A DNA stretch of 64,000 bases from Pseudarthrobacter sp. NamB4 (lineage in GTDB: Bacteria > Actinomycetota > Actinomycetes > Actinomycetales > Micrococcaceae). The stretch lies in the NCBI RefSeq assembly GCF_005796185.1, contig NZ_VAHM01000002.1:1-64000 (forward strand). Reading direction: 5' to 3'. A program made the position numbers and the translations under genes. Positions within the stretch are counted from its first letter, which is position 1; every line of letters starts with the position of its first letter. Shown here piece by piece: positions 10,001 through 17,338 of this stretch. The notes below the pieces were generated by a model. It saw nothing but the letters and a program-made list of their open reading frames with translations, searched no databases and was not told the DNA's origin.

Positions 10001-10430
10001 ATCGAGGCAAGGTGCGGACCACATCGTTGCCGCCCTCAACCGATCAAAGGTGCAAGTCGGCGCTTCTCTACCTTTCGTCACCCACTGGCGAGAAGCAGAG
10101 AACGCTGTCGCCGGCCTTTTCGGTGTAGGGGCCTCACAGCGCCAGCTTTACCGCCAGGCTCCGGGTTTTCCGTTCGGAAGGTACGCCGACATGATCGACG
10201 CTGGTGTCATGCGCGAGGTAAAGTCCGGCTTCGTCCCCTTCCGTTCCAGCGTGGTACGCCAAATTGAAAAAGACGCCGCTATCCTGGCCGACACCCAAGG
10301 GATCAACGGGCAAGTCGCGCAAGCCGTCTGGCACTTCGTTGGTGGCAGGACAGGCTCCCTGGGTGCCGACCCTCGAGTGCTGCAGTTGCTCGAAGATAGG
10401 GGCATCGCCTACGTTATTCACCTACCATGA
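7077..10430 (+). CDS. exported VWA / calcium-repeat protein with C-terminal PD-(D/E)XK-like toxin domain
   Basis: A 1117-residue protein that looks like a polymorphic toxin. Order: Sec signal peptide (residues 1 to about 38, ending PALA); helical region; thrombospondin-type-3 calcium repeats of the DTDxDGxxD kind (about 219-363); a beta-rich segment ending VDHFSTYAVF (to about 480); a VWA domain with MIDAS motif DSSGS (about 500-675); a second calcium-repeat block (684-812); a hydrophobic pre-toxin segment with SFIPVVGWIAGAI and GIVPYVGDTANI; and a C-terminal domain (about 1010-1117) with D1038/D1041, E1047 and K1049 in ADMIDAG...REVKSG, then AVWHFV and GIAYVIHLP. The D-ExK pattern suggests a nuclease. 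The start has AGGGGGG upstream. The stop overlaps the next gene (ATGA). Toxin activity is inferred. Confidence 0.75.
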   Translation: MARSVMRSASIGIALVVATVAQLISPAGPALATRSLASGIAAVATEPFTLNSKGIKESLVASLAPVADATPGPERVESVARTVAGYVDGVRYSQDFDGQQAYRDDLHLVSHLDGAARKAADPAETEVLSSALADLLLAGRLTAETAVSDARTALSPPAPGTASAEQARAAAERDLAAAEHALTQARNALTKDQPVAAETHFGKAWRSGTDALANLGITYDGDHDGDGIPGRAELSVGGSPLLLDTDADGLLDAFEFNAMAGLALNNADTDGNGVPDAAQDHDGDELNAAQEQAAKTSPVNPDTDADGLTDNLESTYGTDPLVADTDGDTLPDGAEIRGGTDPTSPDTDSDGVSDADELLSVRVQGPDGASAVVTGADQSALRARISAIPAEDTRTGVAGRMGGAFEFESPGEGMVTAEITLPFDASTMPAGGAAERARVFWLDETANAWVPVASDQRVDAAAKTVSVTVDHFSTYAVFDIINWNATWTAKDNPCRVRTDGGGSDVVLLDLALSIDSSGSMAWNDPQGLRKDAAKNFVDALLPEDRAAIIDFDSFARVLQPLTTNKDAVKSAIDRIDDVGGTSISAGVSAANNVLANNSDANRGRVMILLTDGDGTWNNFYLTQAKQNLITIYTIGLGSAVNSGLLNTIATETGGKYHQVDNAAELPEVFRRISNDTGGDEGVMSDSDKDGLNDCVEVQGAYSPGTGLRYVSDPFDADTDGDGLADGQEVLTLGNGVGIPTASDTFQVLSDPSNADTDGDGFPDPAEVDEGTSAWRADSDGDGLSDSDELSWATDPLASDTDGDGYTDGPEVADANAGFSPVVFDDPLTPDEWASEFAKGAALGDAGDGTTVPYLMGTISSSAVSFIPVVGWIAGAILDLRDAIANTVKTDWVAAGMSLAGIVPYVGDTANIIAKVTKFLGRSAHLLDEVVPAIAKLDDFPASARADIIAGINSNWDALRKASPNMDEASFLRLASSRQGADHIVAALNRSKVQVGASLPFVTHWREAENAVAGLFGVGASQRQLYRQAPGFPFGRYADMIDAGVMREVKSGFVPFRSSVVRQIEKDAAILADTQGINGQVAQAVWHFVGGRTGSLGADPRVLQLLEDRGIAYVIHLP

Positions 10431-11290
10431 TTGATTACCTGAATATGTCTGTGTCCCAGGCACAGTCCGCCTTCCAAGAGTTCCTCGACGAGCGGGAGGC
10501 AGCGCTTGAGCGCCTAAGAATTCGTCTCCTTGCCGATGGGCAGAACCCGGCAGTCCTCCTGGACGGAACGGTGGACAGTCTGGTTCCTCTGTGGCGCTGG
10601 ATCGTATCGCGGCTTACGGGGCCGCGATACGAAGGTGCAACGGATCCGGGGTCGGTAGCGCGAGATGCCTGGCCGTCCTGGGAGCGGTACACGAGGGAAG
10701 AAGAACGCGTCCTGTCGCTGGAATCCCTGGCCCTTCTGGACGGACTGGTCTCTTACCTCGCGGTCGTGGTGCGCACGCATGCGCCTACGGCGCGATGGGA
10801 GATCGCCCGGCACCGCATCAAACGCTACGCAGCCAACAACCACCCGGTCCTGGTCAGCGGCAGTGGCGAAATCCACAACTTTCTGCCCGGAATTCCCGAG
10901 TCGGAAGCACGCGCCCTCCTCCTTGGGCTCCGAGAAGTACCAGACGACGTAATCGCCCGCTACGCGCGCACCCTAATCGACGGGCTGAACGCCGCAGACA
11001 GCGGCGTCGATCAGGGCTCCAACGCCGGGGATGAGCCACTGCTCGAGGTCGAGGACCTGGGCGGGGACGAACTCAGGGGGCGCGAGCTCGAGGTGTCCCT
11101 GCGGGAGGATATCGCCCACCAACATTCACCGGTGGTTGGCCGGCTGGTCAAAACGCTGGCCAAGCAGGAAGGAATAACCGGCGTCGTGCGGGAAGACCGC
11201 GAGATACTCCTGGTTGCTACAGGGAGCTGGACCACGGAACAGCTTGAGCGATGGATCACCCGCTACCTCCAGGACAACATCAACAGCTAA
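10427..11290 (+). CDS. candidate immunity protein for the preceding toxin
   Basis: A 287-residue soluble protein without signal peptide or membrane segments. Its ATG overlaps the stop of the toxin gene by four bases, so the two are translationally coupled. I recognise no domain. Visible are a helical, acidic N-terminal part (FQEFLDEREAALERLRIRLL), several conserved-looking Trp residues and a C-terminal helix (TTEQLERWITRYLQ). Overlap with the 3' end of a polymorphic toxin gene is the hallmark position of an immunity gene. Most immunity proteins are shorter, so this one is either multi-domain or has another role. Immunity is inferred from context alone. Confidence 0.5.
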   Translation: MIDYLNMSVSQAQSAFQEFLDEREAALERLRIRLLADGQNPAVLLDGTVDSLVPLWRWIVSRLTGPRYEGATDPGSVARDAWPSWERYTREEERVLSLESLALLDGLVSYLAVVVRTHAPTARWEIARHRIKRYAANNHPVLVSGSGEIHNFLPGIPESEARALLLGLREVPDDVIARYARTLIDGLNAADSGVDQGSNAGDEPLLEVEDLGGDELRGRELEVSLREDIAHQHSPVVGRLVKTLAKQEGITGVVREDREILLVATGSWTTEQLERWITRYLQDNINS

Positions 11291-11727
11291 CCCTGCACCC
11301 CCCGGCCCCGTCCTCATCGTTAAAGAGCACAGGCGGGCGCGAATCTTCCAGTGGCAATCCGGATCATGCTCCCAGAGCAGCCTGCCACCCTCCTTGTAAA
11401 GATGGTGAGGCGATGCAGGAACTTCCCCACGGTGTACGACGGCCGGCAGCTCATGTGCAGGAGGGGCCACTCAGGGCGGCGGGACGTATCTTGTCGACCG
11501 CGGCTGCGGCGGCAACGGCGGTACCGGAAAGCTCTGGAAGAAGGTCATGGTCATCCCGCGTCCGCTGGCGGCGACCGACCAGAGGAACAGCGGCGCGAGC
11601 CGCTGTGGATCCCCCAATCCGTCCCAACCACGCCAGTCTAGCCCTGACCGTAGGGCCCATACTCCTAGGGGCTTCGGATGACCAGGTTCTGATCATTTCC
11701 GTTGCACAACCCTAGGGTTTGGAGGCG
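11291..11727. other. gap between the toxin operon and the IS30-like element
   Basis: No frame shows a recognisable family. It may be remnant DNA trapped between the operon and the insertion sequence. No terminator hairpin with a T-run was identified after the candidate immunity gene. Confidence 0.35.
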
Positions 11728-12978
11728 GGCGAATTCCAGTGGTGCCTGCAACACCGGATTAGTTGACTGGGTTCGAGACTAGCTCGGCGAGGACTTCTGC
11801 GGGCGTTCGGTAGCCGTGTCGTTTGCGTGGTCGGCGGTTGAGTTCTGCGGCGACGTTTTCGAGGATTCCGGGTCCGTGGAAGGACAGGTCGGTGCTTTTC
11901 GGGAAGTACTCGCGGAGGAGCCCGTTGGTGTTTTCGTTGCTGCCGCGCTGCCAAGGCGAATGTGGGTCGCAGAAGTAGATCGGCATACCGGTCGCCATCG
12001 AGATCTCCTGATGCCGGGACATCTCCGCTCCTTGATCCCAGGTCGTCGAGCGGCGCAATTGCTCGGGCAGGCTATTCATCGCGGTGATCATGGCATCGGC
12101 GACGGTGCGGGCGGTGTGGTCCTCCGGCAGATGCAGCAACATCACATATCCGGTTGTGCGCTCGACAAGGGTCCCGATCGCGGACTTCGAGGCCGTCGAA
12201 CCGATGATTAAGTCCCCTTCCCAATGGCCGGGAACGGCGCGGTCCTCGACCTCGGCCGGCCGTTCAGAGATCATCACCATCTCCTGGAACCGTTGCGGGC
12301 GATGACCCTCCGGCCTTTGCGGGCGCCGACGCACCCGCCCGGACCGCAGCGCCGCCGCAACTTCCAGGCGCAAGGATCCGCGGCCCTGGACATAGAGGGC
12401 CTGATAGATCGTTTCGTGTGACACCTGCATCTCCGGAGTCTCCGGATGCTCCACCCTGAGTCGGCCAGAGACCTGTTCCGGGCTGAACCGGTCGGTGAGC
12501 ATCTGTGGTGACCTGTTCCCGTAACGCTAACCCGTCCAGCTTCCGCGGCTTCGGCCTGCGGGCACGAGCCCACGTCTGCTCCTGCGCGAGCGATGGCGAA
12601 TACCGGTCACTGACGCGGTTCCTCGCGATCTCCCGGCTGATCGTCGACGGAGCCCGGCCCAGGAAGGCGGCGATACGACGCACTCCATGACCCTGGGCAA
12701 GCTGGAAGCCGATCTCTTCCCGCTCACGCAACGACAAAAGCCCTGCACGGGGCACACTGAAATCCGGAAGCGGCGATGGCAACACCTTCTGATGGTCGCT
12801 CAACCACCGGTACGCGGTTGGACGCGACACCCCGGCGGCCCGCGCCGCTACAGATACCGCCAGCCCGGCATCCAGCCCTTCCCAAAACGCTAAACGAACA
12901 CTCAACGGGCGACCACGGTCTGCCCATCGACGACACCCCACAGAATTCAGGGCGTTGCACTCACCACCTGAACTCGCC
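11728..12978 (-). mobile_element. IS30-family insertion sequence
   Basis: An element of about 1.25 kb bounded by imperfect inverted repeats of 28 bases. The left end (11728-11755) starts GGCGAATTCCAGTGGTG and the right end (12951-12978), read on the other strand, starts GGCGAGTTCAGGTGGTG. One transposase frame on the minus strand fills it. No convincing target duplication is visible. The right end stops five bases before the IS256-like element. Confidence 0.8.
11759..12941 (-). pseudogene. IS30-family transposase, frameshifted
   Basis: DDE transposase of the IS30 family in two frames. The first part has the helix-turn-helix segments AAGVSRPTAYRWLSDH and RIAAFLGRAPSTISREIARN. After a small indel near 12500 the second part continues at MLTDRFSPEQVSGRLR. 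It carries HWEGDLIIG, the TTWDQGAEMSRH segment with the second Asp, and the SPWQRGSNENTNGLLREYFP end with the catalytic Glu. IS30 enzymes are normally made from one frame without programmed shifting, so this copy is probably inactive. Confidence 0.85.
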
Positions 12979-12983
12979 GTTCG

Positions 12984-14343
12984 GGACTATCCGAATAACG
13001 GTGTGTGGGGTCCGGTCTGATTCGAAAGGAGACGGCCGTGTCAGAGTCCACGACCGAGATCGCAGGGGTGATGATCGATCCTGTGACGGGAGAGATCATC
13101 GATCAGAAGGAACTTGCGGAGCGCTTGCTCGCGCAGGCCAAGGAACAGGGCGTGAGCCTGGTAGGCCCCGGCGGACTGCTGAACCAGCTCACGAGGAACG
13201 TACTCGAGACCGCGCTGGAAGCGGAACTGACCGAGCACCTCGGCCACGAGCACGGCCAGACACCGGTCGCAGCGAACATGCGGAACGGCACCAGGTCAAA
13301 GACCGTGCTGACCGAGATCGGCCCGGTCGAGATTGAGGTGCCCCGGGATAGGGACGGATCGTTCGAGCCGGTAATCGTTCCCAAACGGAAACGGCGTCTG
13401 GACGGGATCGACCAGATCGTGCTCTCCCTCTCAGCACGGGGGCTGACCACCGGGGAAATCGCCGCGCACTTCGAGGAGGTCTACGGGGCCAGGGTCTCCA
13501 AGGACACCATCAGCCGCATCACGGAGAAAGTCTCCGCGGAGCTGACCGAGTGGTCGTCCCGGCCGTTGGATCCGTTGACGCGGTCGTGGTCAAGGTCCGT
13601 GATGGGCAGGTGCGCAATACCCCGTTCTACGTCGTCATGGGGGTCACCACAAGCGGGGAGCGGGAGATTCTGGGCATCTGGGCCGGCGACGGGGGTGAGG
13701 GTGCCCGCTTCTGGCTACAGGTATTCTCCGAGCTGAAGAACAGAGGCGTGGAAGATGTGTTAATCGCCGTCTGCGACGGACTCGAGGGCCTGCCGGAGGC
13801 GATCACGACCACATGGGAGCGAACAATCGTGCAGCAGTGCATCGTGCACCTGATCCGCAACAGCTTCCGCTACGCCGGACGCCAACACCGCGACGGCATC
13901 GTCAAGGCACTCAAGCCCGTTTACACGGCGCCGTCCGAGCAAGCGGCCAAGGACCGGTTCGCCGAGTTTACCGCCGAATGGGGCCAGCAATATCCGGCGA
14001 TCGTGCGGCTCTGGGAGTCCTCCTGGGCCGAGTTCGTGACCTTCCTGGAGTACGACGTGGAGATCCGGCGGGTGATCTGCACGACGAACGCGATCGAGTC
14101 GATCAATGCCCGCTACCGGAGGGCAGTCAGGGCCCGCGGGCACTTCCCGAACGAAACCGCTGCCCTGACATGCCTCTACCTGGTTACCAGATCCCTTGAT
14201 CCCACCGGCGGCGGCAGGGCACGCTGGGTGATGAGGTGGAAGCCCGCACTAAACGCGTTCGCGATTACCTTCGCGGGCCGGTTCGAAAGAACCACTCACT
14301 AATGAAAACCGGCCGGACCCACACACCGTTTATCGGACAGTCC
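12984..14343 (+). mobile_element. IS256-family insertion sequence
   Basis: About 1.36 kb, bounded by inverted repeats. The left end GGACTATCCGAATAACGG and the right end, read on the other strand, GGACTGTCCGATAAACGG are followed on both sides by TGTGTGGG and TCCGG. Flanking eight-base stretches (GCCGTTCG against CCGGGGAA) do not match, so the expected target duplication is missing. That points to a later deletion or recombination at one end. Confidence 0.85.
13038..14302 (+). pseudogene. IS256-family transposase with short internal deletion
   Basis: A mutator-type (IS256) transposase in two frames. The N-terminal part runs through the conserved LTRNVLETALEAELTEHLGH, RNGTRSKTV and RRLDGIDQIVLSLSARGLTT to SSRPLDP. 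Intact relatives then continue with a VYPVVFVDA-like strand. Here that strand is missing and the frame changes around 13568, resuming as VDAVVVKVRDGQV in the next frame. A short deletion between two CCGTTG copies explains it. The second part keeps CDGLEGLPEAI and CTTNAIESINARYRR. The first catalytic strand is damaged, so transposition is unlikely. Confidence 0.85.
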
Positions 14344-14372
14344 CCGGGGAAGAGCCGCGGCCCGCACGGTGC

Positions 14373-14391
14373 CCCTGCTCAAGTAGCAGGG
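14373..14391 (-). terminator. hairpin downstream of the LAXTG surface-protein gene
   Basis: CCCTGCT and AGCAGGG form a seven-pair stem with a five-base loop, 24 bases beyond the stop of the leftward gene. There is no strong T-run. A similar but longer hairpin follows the orphan tail near 17.2 kb. Confidence 0.45.
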
Positions 14392-14414
14392 ACACAGTGC
14401 GCGAGCCGTTAGGG

Positions 14415-15704
14415 CTAGGAGATTCTCCGCTTGCGGAGCATGAGCAGTCCGGCGCCCAGCAGCAGCAGGGCGAACGGAACGAATGAGGTGTCAACGCCGG
14501 TGTTGGCTAGGGCGTTGCCGTTGCTGGTGGTGCTGCGGTAAGAAGAGTCGGTGGTGATCACGCCAGTGACCGAGGTGGAGCCTGCGCGGGTCACAAAGGT
14601 GCCGCTGTTACTGGAGGTGCCGGTGACGGTCGAGTCGTCGGTGGTTTCATTGCTGTCGGCGCCGCCCTTGTCCGTACCGCCGATGTCCGTACCGGGGTTG
14701 CCGTCTGTTCCGGGATCAACAGTGCCGTTACCGCCGGTGCCGGGATCAACGCTACCGTTGCCTCCTGTACCGTTGTCAGGGTTTTCCGTGCCGGGGGTTT
14801 CGTTGCCCGGGTTCTCGGTATCGGTACCTTCGTTGCCGCCCCCGATACCTAGGTCGAGACCCAGCTCAACGCCCGCATCTACTCCGCCGCTACCGCCAGT
14901 GCCCAGGTCAACCACTGCGTCAACAACGGTGCCTGTGCCGCCGGTGGTGCCGTCGGTGCCGTTACCGCCAATGGCCAGGTCAACCACTGCGTCAACAACG
15001 GTGCCTGTGCCGCCGGTGGTGCCGTCGGTGCCGTTGCGACCAAGGTCCAGGTTGACGACCGTGTCCACGACCGCGCCTGTGCCGCCGGTGGTGCCGTCGG
15101 TGCCGTTACGACCAAGGTCCAGGTTGACGACCGTGTCCACGACCGCGCCTGTGCCGCCGGTGGTGCCGTCGGTGCCGTTACGACCAAGGTCCAGGCTGAC
15201 GACCGCGTCCACGACCGCGCCTGTGCCGCCGGTGGTCTCGTCGGTACCGGTGCCGCCTAAGTCGAGGTCGACGACTGCGTCCACGACGGTGCCGGCGCCG
15301 CTGGTGGTTCCTTCGCCGGTTGCCAGGATGTTGCCAAGACCGAGTGCGGCATCAGCGGCGACGGTTGCATCGGCGATACCTCCGTCGGTCACACCAATGT
15401 TGTTAATACCGAGGTCGGCTACGGCTGCGGCTGCGAGGTCGGTGGTGTTGCCCTGCTCGGTTCCGGTGAGGGTTCCGGCGCTAAGCGCGACGTCCACTGC
15501 GGCGCTGAGGGCAGTTGATTCAGGGCTGCCGGCGCCGCCAAGGTTGGTGAGCAGGGTTGAGTCTGCGGACGCGGCGATCAGCGCGGATGCGGAAAGGTCG
15601 GGTCCGGTGGCGGTTTCCGAAGCGTTTGCGGCGGAGCAGCCGAAGGCCAGCAGTCCGCCGGCAAAGAGGGTGCCGAGCAGCCCCTTGCGAAGGGTGGAAT
15701 TCAT
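14415..15704 (-). CDS. repeat-rich surface protein with LAXTG sortase signal
   Basis: A 429-residue exported protein. It has a signal peptide (MNSTLRKGLLGTLFAGGLLA, cleavage near ANA), an Ala/Asp-rich region, six tandem 24-residue repeats of the GGTGxVVDxVVxLDLG type (residues about 135-270), and a Gly/Asn/Thr-rich low-complexity stalk. It ends with LANTG, a hydrophobic segment LLLLGAGLLML and RKRRIS. LAXTG signals are typical substrates of class E sortases in high-GC Gram-positives, so the protein is probably linked to peptidoglycan; no sortase gene is in this window. I chose ATG 15704 because CAGGAGA precedes it. What the repeats bind is unknown. Confidence 0.8.
   Translation of the reverse strand: MNSTLRKGLLGTLFAGGLLAFGCSAANASETATGPDLSASALIAASADSTLLTNLGGAGSPESTALSAAVDVALSAGTLTGTEQGNTTDLAAAAVADLGINNIGVTDGGIADATVAADAALGLGNILATGEGTTSGAGTVVDAVVDLDLGGTGTDETTGGTGAVVDAVVSLDLGRNGTDGTTGGTGAVVDTVVNLDLGRNGTDGTTGGTGAVVDTVVNLDLGRNGTDGTTGGTGTVVDAVVDLAIGGNGTDGTTGGTGTVVDAVVDLGTGGSGGVDAGVELGLDLGIGGGNEGTDTENPGNETPGTENPDNGTGGNGSVDPGTGGNGTVDPGTDGNPGTDIGGTDKGGADSNETTDDSTVTGTSSNSGTFVTRAGSTSVTGVITTDSSYRSTTSNGNALANTGVDTSFVPFALLLLGAGLLMLRKRRIS
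14885..15305 (-). repeat. 72-bp tandem repeats inside the LAXTG gene
   Basis: About six in-frame copies of a 72-base unit encode a 24-residue repeat. The two central copies (beginning near 15037 and 15109) are practically identical while outer copies have diverged, the usual sign of recent unit duplication. The repeat number can be expected to vary between strains. Confidence 0.85.
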
Positions 15705-15798
15705 GATGATGTCTCCTGACAATTAGTTGAGGTGGGGGCGCTGGTTAGCTGCCCGTAAAACCCGTACGCCGCCGGATAAAGGGCAGCAGGGGACTCAA

Positions 15799-16788
15799 CT
15801 AGTCAGGAGAAGAACCGGGGTCGTATGACACTGGCGCAGGAGTGTGCTCAGAGAGCTCACCGGCCTGGGAAGAACCGGGCAAAGGAAGGTGAAAGTCAAA
15901 GGGGTTCAGCCAGGCTGCTGAACCGGAACCACCGGCGGCCGAGGACGCGCCGCTGCCGGTACCGGAAATCCCGGGAGCTGCCGGGGACGGTCCGGGAGAA
16001 GGTGCAGGATCAACCGCGCCGGCCGATTGACTCGTCACGGAAAGTGCCATGCTCGCTGGCCACGGGGAGGTGGGCCCGGCTGCGGGGCCGCTTCCGCCCG
16101 AACGCGTATCCGAAGACTGCGACGAGGTTTCAGCCCCGGAGTCGTCCAAGGATGATGCTTCTGCGGCCGCTGGAGATACCGACCCGTTGCCCTGCGCGGT
16201 GTCCCCGGTGTCTGCCGTTGATCCGGAGTCCGTCTCTGTACCCTCTGCAGGAGCAGAATCGGGGCGGGCAGGAAGCCCGCCGTCATCCCCGACCTGCCCC
16301 GGTAGGGCAGGCGCCGGTACGGGCGTCTTACCGGTCACCAGGTCGGTGACCGGGTCCAGGACAGGTTCCAGGTCCGGGACCGTCTCGGCTACCGGTGGCA
16401 CAACCGTTTCGACAACAACAGTGGTCGCGCCATCGGCGAGCTGCGCGATCGGCGCTATGACAGTGAAGACGGTGCCTGCCGGCACCACCTGATTGATGAT
16501 GGGCACGGTTGAGACGATGTCATCTGCCAGGCCCGCGGCGGAGCCGACCACCGGCTGCAGCAATCCCGACGGCTGTGTAGCGGCTGGAGCCGCAGGGACA
16601 GGGCTTATTGCCTTGTCCGACAGCGTGGAGACGGAGCTGGTGACGCGACCCAGCAAGGCTGAAGTGTCCGAAAGAGTGTCGGCCGACGCGGCCGTGGAAG
16701 AAAAAGTCAGCCACGTAAGGGTGGCAGCACCTCCCAACAGAACAGGACGCAGGGCACGCCACGGCGAACGAGACCTAGCCACGCGCAT
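15799..16788 (-). CDS. secreted Ser/Pro/Ala-rich protein, unknown function
   Basis: A 329-residue protein with a signal peptide (basic start MRVARSRSPW, hydrophobic LLGGAATLTWLTF, cleavage after ASA). A Val/Pro-rich half has short repeated phrases (VVPPVAETVPDLEPVLDPV). A long disordered Ser/Gly/Asp/Pro-rich tail follows, without a wall-anchor motif or membrane segment. The ATG at 16788 follows GGGGGG. It lies directly upstream of, and co-oriented with, the LAXTG gene, separated by about 95 bases, which suggests a shared cell-surface role. No family is recognised. Confidence 0.6.
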   Translation of the reverse strand: MRVARSRSPWRALRPVLLGGAATLTWLTFSSTAASADTLSDTSALLGRVTSSVSTLSDKAISPVPAAPAATQPSGLLQPVVGSAAGLADDIVSTVPIINQVVPAGTVFTVIAPIAQLADGATTVVVETVVPPVAETVPDLEPVLDPVTDLVTGKTPVPAPALPGQVGDDGGLPARPDSAPAEGTETDSGSTADTGDTAQGNGSVSPAAAEASSLDDSGAETSSQSSDTRSGGSGPAAGPTSPWPASMALSVTSQSAGAVDPAPSPGPSPAAPGISGTGSGASSAAGGSGSAAWLNPFDFHLPLPGSSQAGELSEHTPAPVSYDPGSSPD

Positions 16789-16952
16789 CACCCCCCGGTG
16801 CAGTTCTGAGACGCTCGAAGAATAACCCAACACCTTGGATAAAGTCCACAATCGCTCGCCGTCACCCGGACCGGCGCGACCCCATGTCGAAGCCCCCGCG
16901 GGTCTTCCTGCCCATCGCCGCCGGGCGCAGGACGTTGCTGTCTGGGCAGTGA

Positions 16953-16987
16953 GAAGCCCCGCAGCACGGGGGAATGCGCGGGGCTTC
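16953..16987. terminator. GAAGCCCCGC hairpin
   Basis: GAAGCCCCGC and GCGGGGCTTC make a perfect ten-pair stem around a 15-base loop. It lies upstream of the leftward secreted-protein gene, so it could end a lost gene rather than a present one. No T-run follows. Confidence 0.45.
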
Positions 16988-17164
16988 GGGTCGCTGCCCC
17001 GCCAATGGGGGAAAGGCGGAGGAGCTGCCTCCCAAACTAATAGAAAGCCTGCTTACTTTTCAACTCTGGTTCCGGCTCTTCTCCAGGTTCAAGCGTTGCC
17101 GGTGATGGTCCGTGAGGTGGAAACAACTCCAAGGAGGGTAGCGCTGCCAAGAGGAAGGGATCGC

Positions 17165-17204
17165 CCCCTTTACCTGCTCCTATGACAGGGAGCAGGTAAA
17201 GGGG
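17165..17204. terminator. 16-bp stem hairpin next to the orphan LAXTG tail
   Basis: CCCCTTTACCTGCTCC pairs perfectly with GGAGCAGGTAAAGGGG across an eight-base loop. It sits ten bases past the stop of the orphan surface-protein tail, where the terminator of that lost gene would be. Confidence 0.6.
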
Positions 17205-17213
17205 AACCAGGTG

Positions 17214-17267
17214 CTAGGAGATCCTGCACTTGCGGAGCAAGACGAGCCCGGAGCCCAAAAGGCTTGG
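17214..17267 (-). pseudogene. orphan C-terminal tail of a lost LAXTG surface protein
   Basis: Seventeen codons read leftward give LLGSGLVLLRKCRIS and a stop. They match the end of the intact neighbour (LLLLGAGLLMLRKRRIS) almost residue for residue, and the DNA around the stop (CTAGGAGAT) is also shared. Upstream the match ends abruptly. A second surface-protein gene once lay here and only its tail survives. Confidence 0.7.
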
Positions 17268-17338
17268 TTATGTGACGATGAATCTTCTCGAGGCGTTCTA
17301 GCATGGTCGGAGGTACACCTAATGGGGGAGAGAGTGTC

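Noticed and set aside
14885..15305. Regular 72-base repeats that might be taken for a CRISPR array
   Set aside because: The units are directly adjacent, coding and in frame, with no unique spacers and no cas genes nearby.
14551..15726. A long plus-strand frame over the LAXTG gene
   Set aside because: Its Pro/Ser/Val repeats are the reverse reading of the 72-base repeats; the minus strand has the signal peptide, the LANTG signal and a ribosome site.
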